Shown: piece by piece, positions 46,765 through 57,617 of the stretch
Position numbering within the stretch: position 1 is the stretch's first letter
Layout: each line of letters starts with the position of its first letter
From: Oegoconia quadripuncta
Lineage: Eukaryota > Arthropoda > Insecta > Lepidoptera > Autostichidae
Assembly: GCA_949316235.1 (NCBI GenBank)
Contig: OX438748.1
Span: forward strand, 7,009,001 to 7,073,000
Length of the DNA: 64,000 nt
Reading direction: 5' to 3'
Made by a program: the position numbers and the translations under genes
The notes under the pieces: generated by a model
What the model was told of the DNA's origin: nothing
The model's database searches: none
The model's input: the letters and a program-made list of their open reading frames with translations, nothing else

Positions 46765-47123
46765 AAAAACGTGCCTTAAGTTGTAGGGACTTTATCTTAA
46801 GATGTAGGGTAATTCTACTCCCAAGAGATATGGATACATCTCGGAAAGTCGGAGTTAGTTTAGGCTCCGGGCGCTCTGGCATTAAATTTGAGAAGGTCGG
46901 CGTGTCACGCCTATCAGAACTGCCTTCAGGTACGATTAACATCGCACCCATTCACTTAACGATGTAACCACAGATAATTAAGTAACCTTGCTACTAAATA
47001 CAGTGAGTTTAATTTATGATAATACTGGCATGACAATATTGACGGTATTGTACAATTTCCCTCACCGGAGTACACCTAATTAACCACAATATATACTTGT
47101 GTTTAAATGTTTTCACACACCTG

Positions 47124-47340
47124 TATTCGCATAACCAGGCTATTTCACAAATAATATAAAATATTAATTAATAATTTTGTAATATAAAAACCATTTTTTT
47201 TTAAAGAGCGACCTCTCGAGTTTCTTACTTGTCCTTCTCGGAGGAAAATTGCCTTTTGAACAAGTAGTTGCTTTAAAAATGTAAAATCCGACTATTTTAA
47301 GTGTACCCTGTGTACCTACAAAATAAAGCATTATTTTAAT
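47124..47340 (+). repeat. Retroposon tail, family K
   Basis: 'cgcataaccaggctatttca', 'gaaaattgccttttgaacaa' and 'gtgtacctacaaaataaagc'; reverse of 40085-40280 and sibling of 23405. Confidence 0.7.
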
Positions 47341-47344
47341 TTTG

Positions 47345-47450
47345 ATTTTATTGATTTCCACTTGCAATGCTCCTGACATACTACTTTTGCTGCTTCCACT
47401 CTCATCAAATGCTTTGTACACGCTCGACCGCACCGGACCTTTCGTCTCGT
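47345..47450 (-). repeat. LINE-derived tail (family R), second copy
   Basis: 'tttccacttgcaatgctcct' and 'gacatactacttttgctgct' correspond to 43740-43790. Confidence 0.5.
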
Positions 47451-47538
47451 ATAATAGTGAACATAAAATGGGCATCTTTCCATTATGGTATTATAAAGCG
47501 CTGCCACATTAATCAGGCTATTATATTGTCAAACAGTG

Positions 47539-47586
47539 CTGACAGAAAACTTGACAGTCTTCCGACACTGCCAAGTTTCCTGTCAG
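47539..47586. repeat. Short hairpin
   Basis: 'ctgacagaaaacttgacagt' and its near reverse complement 'actgccaagtttcctgtcag' around an 8-base loop, 18 of 20 positions pairing. Confidence 0.75.
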
Positions 47587-48216
47587 TATTAGACATCCCG
47601 TACGATTACCCGGCGGGTCGAAGAGTCGATCAACTCCTCTAAGTAGTTGTACATACAAATATATCATCTCAATATACTTGTGTATTACAAGGACTGCCTC
47701 ATGTTTGTTAACTGAACTGTAAATCAATAGTTAGGTACACTATTTACTTTAGCGAAAACCTTTGTTAGAGGCAAGATTTCAACAAGTTATTAATGTAACA
47801 AAGGAAGTTTATTTACTTGAGAAACTATTTATGCTTCGAGTTGCTAATACATGAGCAAAAGAAAAATATATTAATGGCCGAATAATAATTCATAAAAGCG
47901 AAAGTGAGTTTGTCTGTTTACTCACGACTAAACTACTGAACTAATTTGCATATAAAATTTACGAGATAAAATATTTATAACCGTAGAAATTTAATTAAGA
48001 AAGACATGTAGATAAAATTACACGCGAGCGAAATGTTATTTTGTTATAAAAGAAAATCTTCGTTAAAGGTCTCTTCCCGTGGGTGTCGTAAAAGTCGTCT
48101 AAAGGTAAGTTCACATTGTGTCGGACCGTAGTTAGTGAACTTCATACATTTTGTCAAAAAATGCGACCAGCCATTAATGTGTGCTTAGCTTTAGGGATCG
48201 TAATTTTAACAATAAT

Positions 48217-48300
48217 AAATACTATATGCTTTGACATACACAGAGCGCCATCTAGTTCCACACTAAGCAACTAGATATTCTACGTAAATAAATGTTTTTT
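48217..48300 (-). repeat. SINE family C fragment (C3)
   Basis: 'acacagagcgccatctagtt' and 'ccacactaagcaactaga' match the 3' block of C1/C2 only. Confidence 0.7.
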
Positions 48301-48311
48301 TTTTGTAAATA

Positions 48312-48580
48312 TAAAGGGTGAATTTGAATTAATGTAATTCCCATTAACATTATGAACAACTTTAATAAGACCGCCTTTGTACACTTTTATCATTTATGTT
48401 AAATATTCTTTATATTTTATTTTGTGTGCAATAAAGGATTTCATACTAATAACTTTCCCCAAGAAACTATAGATGAATTCGGTCAAAAACTTTCGATTTC
48501 CCATACAAAGTAAACCATTCTGTAACCGCCTTTAGTATAGAAGTCCAACAATTTTCGGCTCAATTCGACTACCGTTCCTA
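48312..48580 (+). repeat. Repeat family F (copy 1)
   Basis: 'agggtgaatttgaattaatg', 'ttcccattaacattatgaac', 'agatgaattcggtcaaaaac' and 'taaaccattctgtaaccgcc' are shared in order with 51277-51490. Confidence 0.65.
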
Positions 48581-48593
48581 GTGGATAGTTGTT

Positions 48594-49020
48594 CAGTACT
48601 TGGCCTCAATCACACCTGATGTTAAGTGAAGATGAGGTCGAAGGTGGAAGCGTACTGACCCGGAAACCCCAACACATTTGGAGGACTGGCTATCTTATCT
48701 CTGACAACCGGAACACAACAATGCTCTTAACATTGCTGCTTGGCGGCAGATTTGGATAAGATGGTGGCAGCTTTTACAATGCCCTACCACCAACCAAACC
48801 GAGTACTTAAACATGTACCCCGCTGGGGATCGAACCCACGATCTCTGAATCGTAAACCCAATGTTTATTTTATTTATTTTATTTTAACACTTTATTGTAC
48901 ACACACACACAAAGAAATGGTCATTAACAAATATTTTAGAAAAATGTACAAAGGGCGAACTTATCTCTATAAGAGATCTCTTCCAGCAAATGTTGTTTAC
49001 ATTGAGCCACGGAGGCGGTT
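48594..49020 (-). repeat. SINE family A (A10) split by a later insertion
   Basis: SINE A sequence runs from 48594 to 'aaacccaatgtt' at 48865, is broken by 48866-48988, then resumes 'gtttacattgagccacggag' and 'gcggtt' to 49020. The tail end is truncated. Confidence 0.9.
48866..48994 (-). mobile_element. Short retroposon nested in SINE A10, with target duplication
   Basis: The insert starts with T/A-rich text and 'acactttattgtacacacac' and ends 'ataagagatctcttccagca'. AATGTT occurs on both sides (48860-48865 and 48989-48994) as a target-site duplication. The same retroposon text ('acactttattgcacaacaga', 'agcgatctcttccaggca') occurs at 63630-63745 behind a (CAATA)n run. It is the minus-strand 3' end of a truncated non-LTR element. 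Confidence 0.87.
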
Positions 49021-49111
49021 AATCAGGTCGTAATTAGGAGTAGAGTTACCAGTAAATAAGAATTACAGGAATAAAATTTCACCCTATGTACATATTATCA
49101 ATGCAATCATG

Positions 49112-49206
49112 CAAAACTCGGATATACATGTCCAATGTCATCATACAAAATTATGCCCACAGTGGGATCCGACGCGACATAGCGGTGAGATGCTCTAACC
49201 GCTACA
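49112..49206 (-). repeat. SINE family C fragment (C4), mutated head
   Basis: 'aaaactcggatatacatgtc', 'attatgcccacagtgggatc' and 'tgctctaaccgctacat'; head and B box region only, diverged. Confidence 0.65.
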
Positions 49207-49589
49207 TATAAAACTTTTTTGCTTTGCATAGCGATTAGTGCAATGCGACACAAATCGCGCAATGGAAGTATCAGCGGGCATCTAGACTGTGCATGTTACC
49301 ATTTGGGGTGGTAATAATAATACTCTCATCTCAACGAACGTTGTAATAGAAACCACAGGTTATACGTTAGCTCTTATACTAACATACGAACGAGCTTCGG
49401 TTAATTACGTATGCTATATCTACTTACCTACACATGTAGCGCCACGATCTTTATCCCAAATGGGGTGGTAAAAGAATGCAGTATCTATTTATTTTATTTA
49501 TTTATTTATCATTTATTGCACACAAGAAAAAAAACATACAGATCTACATTTATATTTTATAAAATATAAAATACATACATACATAACAC

Positions 49590-49814
49590 ATATTTCGGAC
49601 ACTTACACCAATCATCTAGTCCCAAACTAAGCAAAGCTACTATGGATACTAGATAACGGATAAACATACATAAATATTTATATAAACATCCATGACTCGG
49701 GAATAAATGTTCGTATTCTTCATACAAACAGTTTTCCCTCGCGGGATTCGAACCCGCAACCGTTGGTTTCGCTGACAGCGTTATTATCCACTACACCAAT
49801 GAAATTGGTCGTCG
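49590..49814 (-). repeat. SINE family B, full length (B3)
   Basis: 'tatttcggacacttacacca' to 'gaaattggtcgtcg'; B box complement 'cgggattcgaacccgcaacc' intact; 'aat' inserted near the head. Confidence 0.92.
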
Positions 49815-50169
49815 AATTCATAATCCAATTAATAATCCAAGTATGATAAAAAACATATGTTTTCTTGAGCTTTTTATAAGTTGTATAAATCACTCATGAG
49901 CTACTATTTAAGAGTCTAAAATTGCTATACATTTATTGTTTGCTCTTGTTTTGCTTCCACGTTGCTCTGCTCCTCAGGGGATAGCTGAAAATCAGTGTTT
50001 CGCTCCATGAGCAATCTAATACGCTGAGCTATGAGCTGTACTGCCGCAGCAAACAAATGCGTTAGTGTGACGAAATTATGTTAGCTAATTTTGTTGATTT
50101 GTAAATAAAATGTACGTATGTTAGCTTGGACACAAATGAAGGTTGTACCTATCTATCTACCTATCTACA

Positions 50170-50415
50170 ATCTCGCCTCCACACTCCTCCTTCTGTACTC
50201 GATAAGCTAGGTTCGACAGTGGTACTCGACACGTCTCCTACTGAAGCTAGACGGTGCCTTACGTGACTCTATTGCTACCTTGGACCCCAGACTAATTAAA
50301 GATAAAAAATAGGGTGTGTAAATATACACTCTAGAAAAGAGCTTTCCTTCTTCCCCCCTTGACAAATAGGAGTGTAGCCAATGAAAGGGCACTACGGCAA
50401 TCCCTATGGGGAAGA
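50170..50415 (-). repeat. Repeat family P (copy 1)
   Basis: On the minus strand it reads 'tttaattagtctggggtcca', 'gtagcaatagagtcacgtaa' and 'agcttcagtaggagacgtgt'. A sibling runs on the plus strand at 59590-59780. No coding frame; probably a LINE-derived non-coding segment. Confidence 0.7.
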
Positions 50416-51276
50416 AGCACGGCCCCTGCATTCGTATTATTCGATAATAGTACCAGTATACGAGTGCCACAAAAGCTTGAAAGTTCGGAAGTTGTATCTG
50501 TTTAAAACGAGATTGCTGTAGCTATCTATGGTAGTAGTAGCCATGGACCTTATTGTCTGGAAAATAAATGATTTATTATTATTATCTACAGTCTAACATT
50601 AACTTATCTCCACACTCTTTACTCTATCTTCTTGAACTAAATACACGCTGACGCTGCCATTATTCAACACTTAGCCGCTAACATAAAAACATAACACTAA
50701 GATGACGTTTTGTCTGCCTTGTCAGTTTACAATCTTGATGATATGAACCTAACCCCTCAGGCGTATCTTACTTTGACAAGATGAAAGCCATGCCCGACTC
50801 CTATGTCGACATGCACACTGATATTTGATACGGCTGGTATAATGTGGGTGATATCCTTCAAAATTCTTTTGTACTTTATTACGCCTTATGTTGATATGGA
50901 GTTGTGTGTTTTATTTTGTTAATATTTGTGGTAAAGTTAAAGGAATAATGGTTGTTTATTATACGGGGACTGAAGCTCGGAAGCTATTTATGGATTTATA
51001 CATTCGCCTTCTTTTGGTATCATGCATTCGCAGAACTGGGGCTTTTTTTTTTACCATTACCGCATTTGGTACCAGAATCCGCACGGATAGCGATGTTGAA
51101 CACGTTCTATCTTTAGGTTGATTGGTTTTCTCCAAGTTTTCGAGTTTGTTTGTATATTTAGAACTTTGGAGAATATAAACAGTTTGTTTTGCTTTACTTA
51201 ATAAGAGCTGTTACCCGCGACATCGCGACAACATTTCATTAAAATCGGTTCAGCAAAAAGTTTTCCTATACAGGGT

Positions 51277-51490
51277 GAATTTTAATTCATGTAATTTCCA
51301 TTACCTGATGACACCAGTCTTGATTACGAACAACTTTCTCCAAAGAACCATAGCCGAATTCGATCAAAAAATTTTTATGGGTATTTGAAAATTTTTTGAT
51401 CGAATTCGGCTAAACCATTCTGAAACCATATTTAGTACGGAAGTCCATAAATTTTCGAGTAACATAAAGTTTATCAAGTTCCAGTAGCAA
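51277..51490 (+). repeat. Repeat family F (copy 2) with internal hairpin
   Basis: 'cagggtgaattttaattcat' and 'gaccaatt..' style start. Internal hairpin GCCGAATTCGATCAAAAAAT (from 51353) pairs with 'attttttgatcgaattcggc' (to about 51410). See 48312. Confidence 0.7.
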
Positions 51491-51835
51491 TCTTCTGGTT
51501 CCATCATCAGACCTTCGTCTTCATGTGTATTGGAAAGTGCTCATGACAACAAAACAAATGTGGTACAAATAAATTCTCCGTACCCTGAAAAAATAATAAT
51601 CAACGAGATTCCCAAATCCACGCGGTTTAAAAAAAACTGCTATTTCATGGGGAAACTAATATACATATAATAGCATTCCCACACATCTCAAAGTTCAACC
51701 ATTCAATAGTTTTAAAAGGTACTTACAAATGTGCTTCTGCAATACTCGTTCTATTCCATTAAAGAGTTCTTGGATCACAAGGACAACTGAATGCCTGCTG
51801 ATTTTCTGGATGTTCAAATTGGATATTGTCAATAA

Positions 51836-51942
51836 AATTCTATTCTATTCTATTCTATTCTATTCTATTCTATTCTATTCTATTCTATTCCATTCCATTC
51901 CATTCCATTCGATTCGATTCGATTCCATTCTATTCTATTCAA
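51836..51942. repeat. Compound pentanucleotide microsatellite
   Basis: (ATTCT)n for about eleven units, then ATTCC units, then GATTC units, then back to ATTCC/ATTCT. The block structure shows successive point variants spread by slippage. Confidence 0.93.
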
Positions 51943-52661
51943 ACTAGCTCAAATTCGACTATCTTGCCATTTGCCATCAGGGAGTTCCAGTCCAAGCATC
52001 ATGCTCTATCATTCGATCAGCTCGGTATTACCATAATATTGCATTGTTAGCAAACTTACATAATTATGCTAAATTTCAGCTCAATTAAGTGGTTGAAAAA
52101 TGATTTGCAATATTGAAATGGACAACTTACCTACACAGTAAAAAAATGTTATAATATGTTTTCTTTTCTTTTGTGTCGAGCTCTTTAATAAATAGCGTTG
52201 CGTGGTAACCACTATATGATTTACGAGTAAGTACTTACCAAGTTAACATGAAGGTAATAATGTGACCGACTTTCTCGTTGCTATGCCATTTCTGATACAA
52301 TGATATTAGGTACCCAGCCAATTGGAAATACTTATACATATTTATGAACATGTATCCAATACATTGGAAGTCCTAAGTTTTTCCAGGATCTGATGCCTAA
52401 GTCTCTTTTTTTATCTGACTCTTTGGCATTTTATGGTACGTTGAGTTTTTATTGTTAACCTTTGAGCAAGTGCTGACTGTGGTTTTATGGAAAGGATCGT
52501 AGCAACGGGCTTTGCAAACGCATATTTAGAATATTTTAAATGTTTTGGTACTCATTTCAAAAATTCTTTTTAGGAATATTATTTTGTGAAGTCTACATTT
52601 ATGAGAAGTGACTTTTCTTATGATTGACTGAATTTACTTTTGATCACAATATATTGACTTA

Positions 52662-53988
52662 TACATTCAGTGTACTAAGTATCGGGAATTTGTCAATAAA
52701 ACAAAAAAAATACAAATTATTCATCTAAATTTATTTTATCGCCTTCAAAGTAGGCCCCATCGCTTGCAATACAACATCTCCACCGCTTCACCCAGTCTTC
52801 CATACATTTTTCATAGGCTATTTGCGGTATGGCCTTTAGCTCATTCAGCGAATTTTCTTTTATGGCTTCTATCGACTCAAAACGTTTTCCTCGAAGTGGT
52901 AATTTTAACTTGGGAAATAAAAAAAAGTCAGACGGAGCCATATCAGGTGAATACGGTGCTTGGTCGAGAACTTTTGTTGAATTTTTCGCTAAAAACTCTT
53001 TCACTATAATGGCTGTGTGTGATGGTGCATTATCATGGTGCAGCATCCATGAGTTGTGTTGCTACAAATCTGGACGTTTTCGGCGGATACTCTCACGCAA
53101 ACGCTTCATGACGCCTAAATAATATTCTTTATTCACTGTTTCTCCCTCTGGAAGGAATTCGGAGTGAACCACACCACGGTAGTCAAAAAAAACTGTCAGC
53201 ATCACCTTGATTTTGGAGCGACTTTGCCGCGGTTTTTTGGGTTTCGGCTCGTTTTCGAGACGCCATTCTGAAGACTGTTGGCTTGTTTGCATGTCGTACT
53301 CATAAACCCATGTCTCGTCGCCAGTTATTATACGTTTCATAAAGGTCGGATCCGTAGAAGCTCGGGAAACCATGTCTTCAGCGACATGCTTTCGCTGCGC
53401 TTTTTGAACAAAATTGAGCTCTTTTGGAACTAGTCGAGCGGCGACGCGTTTCATGCCTAAAATGTCAATGAGAATGTTGTGGACGGACTTAAAAGATATG
53501 TTCACCTCACTAGCCAACTCTCTCAGACTCATACGTCGATTTTCGAGCACTAGCTTCTTGATTCTGTCGATGTTTTCTTTGGTCGTAGCGGTTGAAGGTC
53601 TACCAGAACGAGGCAAGTCTACTACTACTTCTCGGCCTTCTTTAAAAGCCTTATACCATTCATAAGCCCTTGTTTTCGATATACACGATTCGCCGTAGGT
53701 ATTTCGCAACATTTTTAGTGATTCACCACATGAAATATCATTTGAAACACAAAATTTAAGGCACACTCTTTGTTCAACAATATTTTCCATTGTAAAAATC
53801 GCCGAGGACTCAAAACTATGACCAACAAAAAGTGTAGTTTAAAACAAATTAAATGACAGATCCCGCTCAAATTTTGCGCGCTAAATCAGTACAGTGCTAC
53901 CAACATGCAGTAAAAAAATTAGAACGACCTCTTTTACGCGGGTCTTTTTATTGACATATTCCCGATACTTTTTACACAGAGTAGTATA
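52662..53988 (-). mobile_element. mariner (Tc1/mariner) DNA transposon, nearly complete
   Basis: About 1.33 kb with imperfect terminal inverted repeats. The left, read inwards from 52662, is 'tacattcagtgtactaagta' plus 'tcgggaatttgtcaataaaa'. The right, read inwards on the minus strand, is 'tactactctgtgtaaaaagt' plus 'atcgggaatatgtcaataaa'. TA dinucleotides flank both ends, as expected for TA target duplication. One transposase frame on the minus strand fills the inside. Inserted in receptor intron 3, antisense to the gene. Confidence 0.93.
52717..53790 (-). pseudogene. mariner transposase with one in-frame stop
   Basis: Starts ATG at 53790 and reads in one frame to a stop at 52717-52719, giving 357 codons apart from a TAG at 53062-53064 that follows RRKRPDL. 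After it the same frame continues QHNSWMLHHDNAPSH. The N-terminus has helix-turn-helix text, then the linker RSGRPSTATT (about residues 61-70) and SLRELASEVNISFKSVHNIL. The catalytic D,D34D set is visible: D158 in RIITGDETW, D253 in HHDNAPSH and D288 in MAPSDFFLFPKLK. The length is that of normal mariner transposases (about 345-355). The stop probably replaces a Trp codon, since relatives often have Trp after RPDL. No frameshift was seen, so this is a young copy. It would cut and paste the element at TA sites. Confidence 0.92.
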
Positions 53989-54496
53989 ATCTAACAAACG
54001 AGGTGGCAGGTATCTTTCGCTTTGCCAGTAGTTCGGGTGCGTCGATTGATACCACTCTGTTTACCGAGTGTTAGGCAGGTCGATGCGAAGCAGTAATACA
54101 AAGCTACTGACTACGGTTATAAAAAAATTAAAAAATAATATGAAATTTTTCAATTGATTTATGCCGGAGTTAGAGATTATTATGCGGTTTCTTGTAGATC
54201 GCAGGTAACATCAACAAGTTTTTTTCGACGTAGTCTGGTAGAAAAGTGATACATGAAATCTTTTTATCCAAGTTTATTTTAGTACACGTCTTACGGTATT
54301 CGAGTTGTTCATGTTTTTTTCCCTATGGAAAAGCAACAACGGTGTAAAACATAATTAGAGTACGTACTGCAGTACAGAAAACATTACATTTCTTTGAAAT
54401 TTTGAAACAGCTCTGAATTATTATGTTTTATAACAGACAAGCGAATGGCGAAATGGCCAAATTGACGACATATTTCAATTAGGTTAATTGTTTCAG

Positions 54497-54650
54497 ATAA
54501 ATGTATTCAGTCGGACCATAGCCGAATACATCTGAGACGTTCCGATCAAAGGCCTCTCGCGCGAGCTAGACGGAGGACTTTACGGATGACGGTCACCATA
54601 GTGACCGTGTTTGCCTGTTGTTGGCTTCCGTACGCTACCATGACTCTATG
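54497..54650 (+). CDS. GnRH-related neuropeptide receptor, ICL3/TM6 exon
   Basis: Acceptor attgtttcag, donor gtaagt. The first two bases complete Asp. Reads KCIQSDHSRIHLRRSDQRPL, then ARARRRTLRMTVTIVTVFAC and CWLPYATMTLW (last codon split tg|g). This is a basic intracellular loop 3 followed by TM6. RTLRMT and CWLPY are strong marks of the AKH/ACP/corazonin/GnRH receptor group. Loop 3 is rich in Arg, as expected for G-protein contact. GC content is higher than the flanking intron. No disabling change. Confidence 0.94.
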
Positions 54651-54954
54651 GTAAGTAGACATGTCGAGTCACGCATATTGGGGTTCCATAGACAGAATGT
54701 ACATTTCCAAATACAATGTTATTTTCAGTCGACTAATATCATTTTGTATGAACTTATTGGAATCCCAACTACATAGCATAAGTTGGTCGACTATTTGTAA
54801 ACAAGTAGAGTCTACCTAGCTGTAATAATTTTCTTTTGTATTTAAATAGATTAGTATTAAGTATTAAATTTATCAAAAATAGCTGTCAACTAGTAGGGTG
54901 TGGGGACTGGGTTGAAAAAATCATCAAGTGCGAGTAGATCTTGTGCCCTGAAGG

Positions 54955-55195
54955 TTCCGTATTTAACTTTAGAATGCTCTTTTTCTGTCTGAGACGGCTG
55001 AGGGTATCAAGTCGAAAATAATATCAATTATTTACATCTGCGAGACCGCCATAAAAAAATTAAGTTTCTACTGTAACGCAATAAAAAGATACAGCCTTTC
55101 TGAGTAAAAGGACCTTGATACGCGGACAGACAGATGGACAACAAAGTTCCTAATACCAGTCCGTTTTTACAAAATAATATACGGTTCCGCTTTCT
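54955..55195. repeat. 'ggttccg' repeat with weak inverted ends
   Basis: Opens 'gaaggttccgtatttaactt' and closes 'aatatacggttccgctttc'; contains 'gcggacagacagatggacaa'. Similar words at 30800-30880 ('cggacagacagccagacata', 'gggttccttgtctacgacgg'). Common lepidopteran non-coding repeat, class uncertain. Confidence 0.5.
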
Positions 55196-55196
55196 G

Positions 55197-55507
55197 ACCG
55201 CCTCCGTGGCTCAATATAAACACATAGTGGTTACGAATCGGAGGTGCGGGTTCGATCCCCTGCGGGGTACATGTTTAGTACTCGGTTTGGTTGGTGGTAG
55301 ATCATTTTAAATGTGCGTAGCTACCACCATCTTATCTAAGTCTACCGCCATGCAGCAATGTCAATAGCATTGTTGTGTTCCGGTTGTCAGAGAGAAGATA
55401 GCCAATGCCCCAAATAAGATGGGGTTTCCAGGTCAGTACGTTACCACGTTCAACGTCACCTACACCTAACATCAAGTCAAGTGCTAATCCGTTGTGCATA
55501 CAACAAA
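55197..55507 (+). repeat. SINE family A, full length, diverged (A11)
   Basis: Head 'gaccgcctccgtggctcaat', B box 'ggtgcgggttcgatcccctg', body and tail to 'ccgttgtgcatacaac'. Confidence 0.9.
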
Positions 55508-55745
55508 TTCCCTTAGAAATGTGAACTTTTGTAGTTACTGCTCTGCTGTTAATTAAACTGAACTACTGCGGAGAGCCTTAAAGGATTTGTCACACAAAGT
55601 ACGTTTCTCTGGTCCGGGAAAAACATAATTGCCCGCTGCCTTTCTAGTGCTTGTATTGACTTTGATTTATTTTACTTAGATTAACACAAACAAGTATATC
55701 TTAAGAAAGTATTAACGTAGTACTTACTTGGCATCGGTAAGTAAG

Positions 55746-56030
55746 ATCGTCGGTGGCTCAGTGGTTAAGACGCGGCCTCCCAATTTGGGAGGTCTATGGG
55801 TTCGATTTCCAGGCAGGCCATATACCAATTTTAAATTTAATTTAATTACTTATGTGCATTTATCCGACTGCTCTTAACGGTGAAGGAAAACATCGTGAAG
55901 AAACCTGCCCAAAGTCCCCAACCCGCATTGGGTCAGCGTGGTGGGCTATGGCTCATATTCTCTCATATATGAGGGAAGACCCTATATCCCTGCAGTGGGA
56001 TATTTACGAGCTGATGATGATGACTTACTT
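55746..56030 (+). repeat. SINE family D, full length (D2), next to an exon
   Basis: Head 'cgtcggtggctcagtggtta' and 'agacgcgg', B box 'gggttcgatttccaggca', body 'gtgcatttatccgactgctc', tail 'atatccctgcagtgggatat' and 'gagctgatgatgatgact'. Ends about 38 bp before the TM7 exon, leaving very little original intron there. Confidence 0.92.
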
Positions 56031-56068
56031 GGCGATTATAAGATCATAATAACACAAATCTTCTTTAG

Positions 56069-56256
56069 GTACATGCTGGACCGACAGTCGGCAGTACACG
56101 TGTCACCAAGAATTCAGGATTTCTTCTTCATCATGGCCGTCTCCAACTCCTGCATGGATCCACTGGTCTACGGCTCCTACACATTGGACTTCAGAACTTT
56201 CCTCAGAACCATGAGGAAAATCTTCTGTGCTCATAGTGGCCGTTCAGAAATGCCCG
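56069..56256 (+). CDS. GnRH-related neuropeptide receptor, TM7/helix 8 exon
   Basis: Acceptor atcttctttag, donor gtgagc; the first base completes Trp (LWYML across the joint). Reads [20 protein letters not shown], then [40 protein letters not shown] and MP. TM7 has the (N/D)PxxY motif as DPLVY followed by Gly, a form typical of the GnRH-receptor superfamily. After it comes helix 8 with basic residues and a Cys (IFCAH) that could be palmitoylated. Without splicing the frame would stop at 56277-56279. Ends one base into the next Gly codon. Confidence 0.95.
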
Positions 56257-57407
56257 GTGAGCATATTGTAATTTATTGATTGAGGTTCCTGAGATTGTCG
56301 ATGTATTTTAAGCAAATCTGCACTGTCAACGTAATGTTTTTCGCGCGTATCTATGTATGTCTGTTGTCTATGTCTGTTGGCTGGTTAGATTTTAATTAAT
56401 CAGGTTCACCGTGACAGGCCTAATGTCATAGGATACGTTACGTCACAAAAAACTAACCACAGTGGCCGTAAGGCACATAGTTTGTGAAATTGGAAAAAAT
56501 ATTACTCAAGGAGTACTAGTCATCCATAGAAATCCATAAGAAAGGCCTCATCATGAGGATTACTAAAATAGAATAAATTATTTCAAACTAATAAAATACA
56601 AATCGAGGAGTTTTTACTGCCACATAAGGTAGACCTAAGATCAATGCTAGGGACGTTAACGGGGGCGTTAGGCATGACGTCTCGATCTGCTCACAATGTG
56701 TCACAAATGCGTGTGGTTTACGTTCGTAGTGTCCCTCATATGAGTGACAATCGAGCTTTAGTGATTGTAACAGAGGTGGCGACACTACGACTTGTAGTAA
56801 TTACAATGAAAATATTTTTCCCTTGTTTTAGGAAGTGAAGACTCAATTCTAATCTCAATTAAGATTAGTCATTGTGATCATACAACAATAACATTCTGAA
56901 CTGATGAAAGGGTGTATGTTTAGAATAGGTAATCTCTGGAACTACTGATCCGATTCTGAAAATTCTTTCAAGAATAGGAAACGACACTATTCTTGAACGA
57001 CGAATATTATGTTTTATCCATTTAATTCTAGACTCACTTTCAATCACTATAACCCAGATGAATTTAGGTGTAATGCCTCTATACAGGGTTTATACTAATT
57101 TATGCCATTCCATGACACCACCAAATGATATAGGTAGTTTAACCCTGCATGTGATTTTTCTTAAATAAAAATAAATAATAATTTAGCGGTGAGCGGCACT
57201 CGGCTTTCAGTGTCGGTCATTTACGGGCTCCGCGTTTCATTAATTTTGTGCGTTAAGGATGTGGTAGCAAGATTTTAATTAGTTAATATTATTTGAAAAT
57301 GTTTTATTGCTTGTTTAGAATTTTAAAGCATAACCCGTGAATAAGTTAAGCCTACTTGACCGTCATAACAATAATGCAAATATTTTGTTCAATATGTATA
57401 AATAAAT

Positions 57408-57617
57408 AAATATTTCGGACACTTACACCAATGATCTAATCCCAAACTAAGTAAAACTGTGCTATTGATAATGGATAAACATACATAAATCTTTATATAA
57501 ACATCCATGCCTCTGGAATAAATGTTCGTACTCATCACATGTACCATTCGCGGGATTCGAACCCGCAACCGTTGGGTTCGCTGACAGGCACACTATCCAC
57601 TACACCAATCGGTCGTC
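57408..57617 (-). repeat. SINE family B, full length (B4)
   Basis: 'tatttcggacacttacacca' to 'caccaatcggtcgtcat'; B box complement 'cgggattcgaacccgcaacc'. Confidence 0.92.

Larger units (their letters stand above)
38487..54496 (+). other. Receptor intron 3 (16 kb)
   Basis: GT donor at 38487, AG acceptor before 54497 (attgtttcag). The largest visible intron. It holds the long inverted repeat at 41.6-42.2 kb, a tandem duplication, several SINEs with one nested insertion, and the mariner. The rest (for example 38830-40080, 40430-41570, 44150-45300, 50480-51270, 52050-52650) is AT-rich with no supported gene. Confidence 0.82.
54651..56068 (+). other. Receptor intron 4 (1.4 kb)
   Basis: GT at 54651, AG acceptor ending at 56068 (atcttctttag). 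More than half of it is repeat: 54955-55195, SINE A11 and SINE D2. Confidence 0.87.

Noticed and set aside
47367..47642. 91-codon open stretch ending in PYDYPAGRRVDQLL-like text
   Set aside because: It starts inside a retroposon tail and contains a hairpin; I could not link the end to any family.
51729..52050. Open stretches rich in FYSIL repeats
   Set aside because: They are translations of the pentanucleotide microsatellite.
52764..53665. Plus-strand open stretches (52764-53009, 52829-53122, 53414-53665)
   Set aside because: They are shadows of the minus-strand mariner transposase.
18893..56256. Vertebrate-type GnRH or vasopressin receptor
   Set aside because: TM3, TM5 and TM7 text fit the arthropod AKH/ACP/corazonin branch better; the finer choice is left open.
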